In this document: in pieces, positions 25,308-32,427 of the stretch
Position numbering within the stretch: position 1 is the first letter of the stretch
Layout: every line of letters begins with the position of its first letter
From: Bacteroidota bacterium
GTDB lineage: Bacteria > Bacteroidota > Ignavibacteria > Kryptoniales > JAKASW01
Direction: 5' to 3'
Length of the DNA: 64,000 nucleotides
NCBI GenBank assembly: GCA_021812985.1
Contig: JAKAMG010000004.1
Span: forward strand, 72,339 to 136,338
Position numbers and translations under genes: made by a program
Notes under the pieces: generated by a model
Told to the model about the DNA's origin: nothing
Databases searched by the model: none
Seen by the model: the letters and a program-made list of their open reading frames with translations, nothing else

Positions 25308-27301
25308 GCGAGAAGTCCCATAACCAATAGCACGTGCTGAAAATAATTGAAAACTCTTGCCACCCACTTGATGACCGGGAGGTAAGAGGGGCGGACCAGA
25401 AGGCTGTTATTGGCATAATCGATGTCCAACGGAATCTTACCCTCCGGGTCGAGTACAGCATACTTAGGCAAGCTGTTGGTCCGTAGAACTACGGTGTGCC
25501 AACGCGCCTGACCATCCCAGAGAGTATCGACCGACGTGCCGTCTTCTAGCGAAAGACGGAGGTCAACCGGCATCTTTACCTCGCCGTTTCTCTTGACTGT
25601 AACGCTGGTGACATAGGTAGTGGTCCCTATCGCCAAATCGGTCTCGCGGTAGTATTCGATTGAGCTTACGGCGAAGTCGACCGTACCGGTTCCGCTTATG
25701 AACGAGTTGAAAAACCAACCAAGATCCCGGCCGGCAATCCGTTCCGCGACGGTCCTGAAGTCAGCGGCGGTGGGATGCCCGAATCGGTACTCTTCGAAAT
25801 AATTCCTCATTATTTCCAGCATTGCGCTTCTCCCGACAACACCCTCGAGCGTGTGGAGAACAAGGTCAGCTTTGTCGGAGGCAATTGCCTCATATGCCCC
25901 GCGATTTCGCGCACGATAAGCGTAATCCGATATCGCGTCGGCTGTGGCATATTTGAGATACAAGGGAATACTATTGAAAGGCTCGTGGATCCTCGTCTTA
26001 CCGATAATCGCCGCCGCCGGAATTCCGTCCACTGACACGACAGGAAGCAAGTTCAAAGTATAATCGCCTCCGAACGAGTACGCCGGCACTTGTCCGCCAT
26101 CCGATTTCTCCATCACCTCGCCGGCAGAATAGGAGGTCAGCCCCTGATCGAGCCACGCCTCTTCAAACCCGTCGCTCCCAACGATGCAGTACCAGTACTG
26201 ATGTCCGATTTCCCGCGTGATGCGTGCCTCGAGGGAAAAGTCGAATTCCCGGCATTTATCGCTCCGGCGTGCCGTGAAGATGGCAGGCAGCTCCATGTTT
26301 CCGAGCCCTGACTCCGGCGGCGGGTCGACAACTGTAAGAACCGAATACGGATAGGACCCGTACCACGATCCAAAGTAATTCATGGCGGTGTCAACGGCGG
26401 AGAAGTACCTACCTGCCTCGGCCCGGTGTTCCGGCCGCAAAAGGAGAACTACTTTTGTTTCGGGCAGCCCGGTGCCCTTGAACACGCGTCTGACCCTTAT
26501 AAAATCAGGCGATGCTGTCCAGGCGAAGTCACGCACATCGGCAGCTACCCACCGATATGTAGTCATCCCGTCAGCATCGGATTTGCGGTCCACCTCTTCT
26601 CCCGTCGCACCGACCACATATCCCGCCGGTACCGTGATCTTTACGTTATATTCGCCGAAGTCTGAGAAAAACTGAGTGAACGCATGGTACTGGTGGCAGT
26701 TCCAAACACCATCATGGTAGACACCAATCTTAGGAAACCATTGCGAGATCATGTAGAAGTTTCGCCCCGGCACATAGCCGCCTCTGAAGATGGCCTGCGG
26801 CAATTGTTCATTGAAATCTATCGACACCGCGATTGAGTCGCCAGGGGCGACAGGCCTGCTGAGCTTGACGACTATGACCGTGCTGTCATGAGTGTTGCCG
26901 TCATCCGGAGAGCTGTATCTGATTTGCGCGGTGAGGTTCTCGCCCGTCCTCAGGTCGACAAAACTTGTGACGTCCATCCAACCGTACGCGGAGGAAGGGA
27001 TGTTTCTCCCCGTTTCGGTCATGAATGTGGTGCTGCCGCTCTTGAACGCGTTCGGGTACAGATGGAAGTAGAGCTCGGAGGTTCCCTCCCCGGAAAGGTT
27101 GTGCCAGCTCAGTACTTCATGGGCGTCTAGGGTGTGCATTTCCGGATCGAGACGGACCGCGATTGAATAATTGGCCACGCCGCTCCTCAGCTCATCGGCT
27201 GAGACAGCCTTAGGATTGGAGAAGACTAAAAGAGACGCGAGCACCAGGAGTGATGCTACCCCATAATTGCTTCCGCGTTTCCCCCCGGAAGGAGAGTTCA
27301 T
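25304..27301 (-). CDS. M1 (aminopeptidase N-like) protein with degenerate zinc site
   Basis: A 665-residue M1-family protein with a signal peptide (to about residue 35), a beta-rich N-domain (to about 265) and a thermolysin-like domain. The family substrate loop appears as GLGNMELP, versus GxMEN. The zinc motif HEXXH is REIGH here (363-367), so the first His ligand is Arg363. Eighteen residues after His367 the third ligand, normally Glu in WLNEGF, is Gln386 (WLDQGL). The general base Glu364 and His367 remain. With two of three ligands gone I predict a non-catalytic binding or structural protein. It is translationally coupled to a lipoprotein upstream (ATGA) and a membrane protein downstream (GTGA). 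Confidence 0.88.
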   Translation of the reverse strand: MNSPSGGKRGSNYGVASLLVLASLLVFSNPKAVSADELRSGVANYSIAVRLDPEMHTLDAHEVLSWHNLSGEGTSELYFHLYPNAFKSGSTTFMTETGRNIPSSAYGWMDVTSFVDLRTGENLTAQIRYSSPDDGNTHDSTVIVVKLSRPVAPGDSIAVSIDFNEQLPQAIFRGGYVPGRNFYMISQWFPKIGVYHDGVWNCHQYHAFTQFFSDFGEYNVKITVPAGYVVGATGEEVDRKSDADGMTTYRWVAADVRDFAWTASPDFIRVRRVFKGTGLPETKVVLLLRPEHRAEAGRYFSAVDTAMNYFGSWYGSYPYSVLTVVDPPPESGLGNMELPAIFTARRSDKCREFDFSLEARITREIGHQYWYCIVGSDGFEEAWLDQGLTSYSAGEVMEKSDGGQVPAYSFGGDYTLNLLPVVSVDGIPAAAIIGKTRIHEPFNSIPLYLKYATADAISDYAYRARNRGAYEAIASDKADLVLHTLEGVVGRSAMLEIMRNYFEEYRFGHPTAADFRTVAERIAGRDLGWFFNSFISGTGTVDFAVSSIEYYRETDLAIGTTTYVTSVTVKRNGEVKMPVDLRLSLEDGTSVDTLWDGQARWHTVVLRTNSLPKYAVLDPEGKIPLDIDYANNSLLVRPSYLPVIKWVARVFNYFQHVLLVMGLLA

Positions 27302-27783
27302 TTTTTGACGAGGCCGTCGATTTGCTGCCGGACCATCATGAATCCACTTGAATCAGCGCGAGCCTGCTGCGCTATCGTTTGTGGAAAGTCGGACGGAAGG
27401 ACGTTCTGACCGTTCACGTTATAGGGCACCAGATTCTTCACTATTCCCGCTCCAAGGGAATACATCATTCCATAACGCCCGACCACATACGAATGTATCT
27501 GGTCCGAAAAGGCGTTATACGCCGAGTTAATCTGAGGGTACTTGCCGGTCGCGAGGTTCGCTGCGATGAACCCGGCATAGAGTTGAGTCGTAGCCCCCTT
27601 CTCTATTCCATCCGAGAAATACTCCTGCGCCTCCTTGTATTGGCTCGCGGCAAACGCCTTCATACCTTCTTCCTGAAGTTCCGCCGGCTTCTTCGAGCAC
27701 GAGGCCATCATGAGCGATATTGAGAGAACTGCGATAAGGGCGACCGATGTATCCCGGATTCCGATTAATGATTTAAGATTCAT
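27298..27783 (-). CDS. Small lipoprotein with a TPR-like helical segment
   Basis: With the ATG at 27783 the product has 161 residues; an alternative start at 27822 would overlap the ubiD stop. The signal peptide ends in a lipobox (MMASC, Cys29), so it is lipid-anchored. The mature part begins with a single TPR-like repeat (EEGMKAFAASQYKEAQEYFSDGIEKG) and continues alpha-helical. The family is not recognised. Its stop overlaps the start of the degenerate M1 gene by four bases, pointing to a joint envelope function. Confidence 0.75.
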   Translation of the reverse strand: MNLKSLIGIRDTSVALIAVLSISLMMASCSKKPAELQEEGMKAFAASQYKEAQEYFSDGIEKGATTQLYAGFIAANLATGKYPQINSAYNAFSDQIHSYVVGRYGMMYSLGAGIVKNLVPYNVNGQNVLPSDFPQTIAQQARADSSGFMMVRQQIDGLVKK

Positions 27784-27800
27784 AGTCCACGGTTTCAAGT

Positions 27801-29252
27801 TTAAATTCCGTATGATTTCCACTTGGAGTCAACGAGCTTCTTGATGTCCTCGGACATCTCAATCTTGTCCGGCCACTGGCGGGTGAATCCTTCATCCGGC
27901 CATTTCCTCGTGCCGTCAATTCCCATCTTGCTTCCGAAGCTGAACTGCTGGGAAGAGTGGTCGAGCACGTCGGCAGGACCTTTCGTAAAGACTACGTCCC
28001 TCTGCGGATCAATGTTGTTGAGTGCGTACCACCACGCTTCCGATGTGTTCTGAACGTTCACGTCCTTGTCCACCACGACGATGACCTTCGCAAACATCAT
28101 CTGTCCCATCCCCCAGAGTCCGTTCATTACCTTGAACGCGTGGCCGGGATATTTCTTGTCTATGGACACAAAGACAAGGTTATGGAAAATTCCCTCGAAC
28201 GGCATGTGATAATCGACTATCTCGGGTATTACGAGCCTAGCGAGTGGAAGGAATATCCTCTCGGTGGCGTATCCCATCCAGTCATCTTCCATGATCGGCT
28301 GGCCGACGACCGTGGACACGAAGACCGGCTTCTTCCTCGTCGTCACCGCCGTAACGTGGAAAGCCGGATAATAGTCGGCGAGCGAATAGAAACCGGTATG
28401 GTCACCGAAGGGCCCTTCAAGACGCGGCTCTTCCTCCGTGTCAACATAGCCTTCCAGGACAATCTCGGACTCCGCCGGGACCTCGAGGTCCACCGTTCTG
28501 CATTTCACCAGCTCGACCGGCTCCTTCCTAAGAAAGCCGGCAAAGAGGTATTCTTCTATGCTTTCAGGGAGGGGGGCGCTGGTACTGTACATGGTCGCTG
28601 GGTCAGAGCCGACGACCACGGCCACCTCGAGCCGTTTCATTCCCTTTTCCTTTGCCTTCCTGAAGTGGGCGGCTCCGCCTTTGTGTCTCTGCCAGTGCAT
28701 TGCAGTCGTGTTCTTGTCGAGAACCTGCAGTCGATAAAGCCCCATGTTGCGGAGGCCGGTTTCAGGATCCTTCGTCACCACCTGACCGAAGAGTATGTAC
28801 GGTCCGCCATCCTGAGGCCATGATGTCGTGATGGGGAGAGTGTAGAGATCGACTCCCTCTCCTTCTGTGACGATCTCCTGGCAGGCGCCCTTCTTTACAA
28901 CCTTTGGCGGAAACTTGGCGAGCTCCATCAGCTTCGGCATCATGGCTATCTTGCCGAGGAGCGATTCCGGAACCTTGAGGTTCATCATCTCGGAAAGCCT
29001 GTCGCCGATCTCATCGAGGTCTTCGACGCCGAGGGCCCACGCCATTCGTTGCTTCGTGCCGAACAGGTTGATCGCCAGTGGTATCTTGCTCCCCTTCACG
29101 TTCGTGAAAAGGAGAGCCGGTCCTCCACTCTTGACAACCCGGTCGACTATCTCCGTTATTTCGAGTTTAGGGTCGACCTCAGTGTCGACCACGCTTATAT
29201 CGTGCTTTTTCCTGAGGAGTTGAATGAATTCGTTGAGACTATTGAGTGCCAT
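27801..29252 (-). CDS. UbiD family prenylated-flavin decarboxylase
   Basis: The 483-residue protein aligns with UbiD-type decarboxylases: N-terminal LNEFIQLLRKKHDISVVDTEVD, GPALLFTNVKG, GPYILFGQVVTKDPETGLRN, YRLQVLDKNTTAMHWQRHKGG, YVDTEEEPRLEGPFGDHTGFYS and VVVVDKDVNVQN. The HWQRHKGG segment and the ExxxxxEGPFGDH motif supply the Arg/Glu residues of the active site. The cofactor is prenylated FMN made by UbiX, which is not in this window. Likely roles are quinone-ring decarboxylation or an aromatic acid decarboxylation; sequence alone does not decide. It overlaps the NlpC/P60 gene by 14 bases. Confidence 0.9.
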   Translation of the reverse strand: MALNSLNEFIQLLRKKHDISVVDTEVDPKLEITEIVDRVVKSGGPALLFTNVKGSKIPLAINLFGTKQRMAWALGVEDLDEIGDRLSEMMNLKVPESLLGKIAMMPKLMELAKFPPKVVKKGACQEIVTEGEGVDLYTLPITTSWPQDGGPYILFGQVVTKDPETGLRNMGLYRLQVLDKNTTAMHWQRHKGGAAHFRKAKEKGMKRLEVAVVVGSDPATMYSTSAPLPESIEEYLFAGFLRKEPVELVKCRTVDLEVPAESEIVLEGYVDTEEEPRLEGPFGDHTGFYSLADYYPAFHVTAVTTRKKPVFVSTVVGQPIMEDDWMGYATERIFLPLARLVIPEIVDYHMPFEGIFHNLVFVSIDKKYPGHAFKVMNGLWGMGQMMFAKVIVVVDKDVNVQNTSEAWWYALNNIDPQRDVVFTKGPADVLDHSSQQFSFGSKMGIDGTRKWPDEGFTRQWPDKIEMSEDIKKLVDSKWKSYGI

Positions 29253-29889
29253 CTGTGATGTCCGTTGAAGTTATTCTTCTGGCCCCTGCGTACCGGCGCC
29301 TGTAATAAGTGCTGTCCAGCGATGAAATTGTGACTCCCTCAGAGACGCTCGCATTCGCGAAGAGGTCGTCCCCTATGTAAATGCCGACGTGGCTTATCCT
29401 CCGACCGACAGTCCTGAAGAAAACCAGGTCGCCGACCTTCAGCTCGTCCTTTGACACCCGTTCGCCTAACCTCGCCTGTTCGCGCGCCGAGTGGGGCAAA
29501 CCTATGTCAAACACAGAGTTGAAGATAACCATCGAGAATCCGGAACAGTCCATTCCGGAATGATCCACTCCGCCGATCCGGTAGGGCGTTCCTATATATG
29601 ACATGATCGCCTGTATCAGCTTGCTGCGAGGGCTCCCGGGAGACATTTTTTCGGCATGACTTATCTCGTCGCGAAGCCTGTCTGGACTGACGGTTCGGTC
29701 ATCCTCCGCCTTGATTTCCTTCGCCTCAACCTTCAAGTCTTCCGGTGTCTCATCTGAAGAAAACTTCGGTTTGCTCGAGACAGTCCCGTTGTTGCCGGAA
29801 GTGAATCGGGGAGACGATCCGGCACACCCCATAACAAGCAGACACAAGAGTCCGCCAACGGGGATGAGAATTCTGTAAGTCCTGTTCAT
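29239..29889 (-). CDS. NlpC/P60 cell-wall peptidase lipoprotein
   Basis: A 216-residue lipoprotein (lipobox LVMGC, Cys22) with a low-complexity linker (25-85) and a C-terminal NlpC/P60 domain (about 90-210) that cleaves peptidoglycan peptide bonds. The nucleophile is Cys115 (GMDCSGFS) and the base is His167 (ISHVGIYI). The third polar residue, commonly His in FIHAS, is Asn179 (LFANAS). Asn can replace His in some members, so activity is still plausible. It heads the group that continues to ubiD. Confidence 0.9.
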   Translation of the reverse strand: MNRTYRILIPVGGLLCLLVMGCAGSSPRFTSGNNGTVSSKPKFSSDETPEDLKVEAKEIKAEDDRTVSPDRLRDEISHAEKMSPGSPRSKLIQAIMSYIGTPYRIGGVDHSGMDCSGFSMVIFNSVFDIGLPHSAREQARLGERVSKDELKVGDLVFFRTVGRRISHVGIYIGDDLFANASVSEGVTISSLDSTYYRRRYAGARRITSTDITDGTQ

Positions 29890-30191
29890 CGGTGAAATTG
29901 CCCTGACAATATAAAACGGAGCGGATTGGAGAACAAGAAAGTGGAACGCTGAACCATGTAAGAAGGGGGAGTGCTTTTTAACCTAGCCTCTCTTACGTGT
30001 CTCTCCGAAGGTACGAAATTTGTCTTGCTCGGAATGGGGGAAGCCAAAAACGGAGGGAATTCAAGCGTCATTTCTGCGATTGGAAAAATCCCGGCGGAGC
30101 GAAAGGAAGCGTGGCCACCACAGATTAACAGGCGACCACTGCTTCTCTTCCTAGCTAGTCACTCAGGACCAGACTCTGTTTAAACTAAATC
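29890..30191. other. Non-coding gap of about 300 bp
   Basis: Separates the beta-propeller lipoprotein stop from the NlpC/P60 start. It presumably holds the promoter of the NlpC-UbiD-M1 group. I see no gene, repeat or clear terminator in it. Confidence 0.4.
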
Positions 30192-31340
30192 TCACCTGAA
30201 ATCATTGGACAACTCGTACCTCATTATCCTGTTGTGGCCGGTGTCGCTGATGTAGACGATTTTGTTGTAGTATGTGATGCCGGACGGTTTCAATAGCGAG
30301 CCGGGGGCCTTGGCCGGACCGAAAGATTCGTGAAGCAGGTTTCCATTTAGGTCGAACTTCATGAGGCTGTCAAGCTGTGAATCCACTACATAGATGTTGC
30401 TTCTGTCGTCCACCGTCACAGCAACAGGAGACACGAAGATATTACTTAGTAAGTCTGGCATTTCCCCGGACGCATACTTTGCCGGGTCCAATGGGAGTCT
30501 TGAACTCCAGCTTGGAGCGATGAGCTCGCTTCCTGCGCTGAACGTGAACCATTTGACCTTGAAAGTGTTCGCCGGATCCAACTGAGTAACGATAAAGTCT
30601 GTTCCAAACTGCCGAGCACTGAAAGTGCATATTCCGCTTAGCATCGCGATAGACTTGAACCCGGTACCGGTGGCATCGAGAACAGGGACGAGGTCGATGT
30701 AGTCCGTCGAGTACTGTCTGTCATACTTGTCAAAATGGAGGACCATGTTGTCCGGGTCGACTGAGCTCGAGTTGCTGTTTCCCGATCGCGTAACGTAGTA
30801 GCTGTTGTCAGGAAGGACGGCGACGCCGGTGTACTCCCTCCCGGAAACCAACCTGCCGGCAGCGTCGCGAACTATTTGGCTCTGGACGTTCTCATGATGG
30901 ACGATCTCCACCGCGGCCGACGCAATATCGTGGCTGTAATTGAACAGCCTGATCTTTGCCATTGCCGCGACAGTAACGGTCTTGCCACCTACAAGAGTGT
31001 CGAACTCGCAAGCTATGAGGAGATTGAATCTCCTGTCTTCCGTAATAGCGACGGGATTCTTTACGTATTTGGAGCGGCCGACAATGACCCCCGAAAGCTC
31101 GACCATCGCCACCCGGTTGCTGTCTGGCTCAGTCACGTAAAGTATGTAATCATACCCCACCTTGATACCCTTCGGTCCATAGAAGCCGGTCCAGACAGGC
31201 TGCAGTTGAATGTAGCTTGTATCACCGACCGCCTGGTTTCCCGAGGCCTGAGGGAGCGTCGCCGGGTCAACTATCTTTCCCTTTTCGCCGCATCCCGCAA
31301 GCACGAGCGCGACGGCAAATATCATCATGCTCCTTTTCAT
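30192..31340 (-). CDS. Lipoprotein with NHL-type beta-propeller
   Basis: The 382-residue protein has a lipobox (LVLAGC, Cys17) and then repeated beta-propeller blades. Examples are FYGPKGIKVGYDYILYVTEP, SNIYVVDSQLDSLMKFDLNG and PSGITYYNKIVYISDTGHNR, the last being a typical NHL blade. Such propellers bind proteins or sugars and rarely catalyse. It starts one base before the PorV-like gene stop, so the two are transcribed together and probably sit at the outer membrane. Confidence 0.8.
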   Translation of the reverse strand: MKRSMMIFAVALVLAGCGEKGKIVDPATLPQASGNQAVGDTSYIQLQPVWTGFYGPKGIKVGYDYILYVTEPDSNRVAMVELSGVIVGRSKYVKNPVAITEDRRFNLLIACEFDTLVGGKTVTVAAMAKIRLFNYSHDIASAAVEIVHHENVQSQIVRDAAGRLVSGREYTGVAVLPDNSYYVTRSGNSNSSSVDPDNMVLHFDKYDRQYSTDYIDLVPVLDATGTGFKSIAMLSGICTFSARQFGTDFIVTQLDPANTFKVKWFTFSAGSELIAPSWSSRLPLDPAKYASGEMPDLLSNIFVSPVAVTVDDRSNIYVVDSQLDSLMKFDLNGNLLHESFGPAKAPGSLLKPSGITYYNKIVYISDTGHNRIMRYELSNDFR

Positions 31341-31341
31341 G

Positions 31342-32379
31342 TCAAAAGCTCAAATCGATTGAAAATCTGTGAACGTCGCCCAGCCTCTGGTACGGAGTGA
31401 ACGAGTAATCAAACGAGACAAGCGCGAAACTCGTGCTGGCCTTTATCCCCGCCCCCGCCGAATATGTCTGTTCAGTCACGTTGATCTTGTATCCACCTCT
31501 GACGTAGAACATAGAAACGTACGAATACTCTGCTCCGACAGCAAGGTTTTCTGAATTGTCGGCGGGATGATTAAGCTGCGCGGACGCCGTTATCCTGTTG
31601 GATCTGTCCTCGTATGGCTCGAAGGCGAATCCAATCCTGAAAATTGTCGGAGGAGAGAAGCCCTGGAACGAAGAGACGCTTGTCCCGTCGACCAGCTGCG
31701 CGGTGCCTGAAGGAGCCATCTGTCCGCCGAAATTGCTGACGGAGACGGCAAATCTGGTGGAGCCTATCCCCGTACGGTAATATGTGCCGAGATCCACCAA
31801 TACCCCGCGGAGAGAGACGTCTGCAAGAGTCTCGTCAACATACTTGACCGACACGCCGAAACTGAACCTCTCGGTCATCTTCCGGGCGAATGTAATCCCA
31901 AGCGCCACGTCCCCGTACCTGAAATATTCCCCGGTGCCGTACGGCTGGTATTCCGTCGTGACGGGCATGTCGTCTGACCTCAGCGAGATGACGGACACGC
32001 CGATGCTGTTCTGGCGGTTCAGATGGTACACTCCGCCGATGAAATCATGCTGGAGCCCAACGAACCACGTCGAATGCGAGAAAGCCAGCTGAGTCTTGTC
32101 GAACTCAGTGATGCCCGCGGGGTTGTAATAAAGCGCAAACACGTCGTTTGCCACCGCCGTGAAGCTCTCTGCCATGGCATTGGCGCGTGCGCCCACGCCG
32201 ATCTTCAGGAACTCTGCCGTAGTTATCCCGACGCGCTGCGAGCCGAGAACAGGAAGTAGCTGAGCGTGGGCCGTGATGCTCACGGCCAGTATGATCGAAG
32301 CTGATAGCAGTGCCGGTGTTTTCATGCCAGGTGTCTCAAGCCTTCTTCCGATCTGTCGAATGAGGAGTTCCTGTTTCAT
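31342..32379 (-). CDS. PorV/PorQ-like outer-membrane protein
   Basis: The 345-residue barrel has the opening VGITTAEFLKIGVGARANAMAESFTAVANDV followed by FALYYNPAGI, the hallmark of the PorV/PorQ family that shuttles T9SS cargo at the outer membrane. It ends with a beta-strand (FSIDLSF). The first ATG at 32379 has GGAAG 8 bases ahead. An ATG at 32325 (MKTPALLSASII) would give a standard signal peptide and is an equally good candidate. It follows the TonB receptor and precedes the beta-propeller lipoprotein. Cargo such as the proteins at 37456-41823 is encoded alongside. Confidence 0.85.
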   Translation of the reverse strand: MKQELLIRQIGRRLETPGMKTPALLSASIILAVSITAHAQLLPVLGSQRVGITTAEFLKIGVGARANAMAESFTAVANDVFALYYNPAGITEFDKTQLAFSHSTWFVGLQHDFIGGVYHLNRQNSIGVSVISLRSDDMPVTTEYQPYGTGEYFRYGDVALGITFARKMTERFSFGVSVKYVDETLADVSLRGVLVDLGTYYRTGIGSTRFAVSVSNFGGQMAPSGTAQLVDGTSVSSFQGFSPPTIFRIGFAFEPYEDRSNRITASAQLNHPADNSENLAVGAEYSYVSMFYVRGGYKINVTEQTYSAGAGIKASTSFALVSFDYSFTPYQRLGDVHRFSIDLSF

Positions 32380-32427
32380 CCTGAAATCTTCCAGGCCTTG
32401 TCATTATTCCTGCGTCGTGAATTCCCA

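Noticed and set aside
27957-28823. 288-codon plus-strand open frame
   Set aside because: Antisense to the conserved UbiD gene with no motif of its own.
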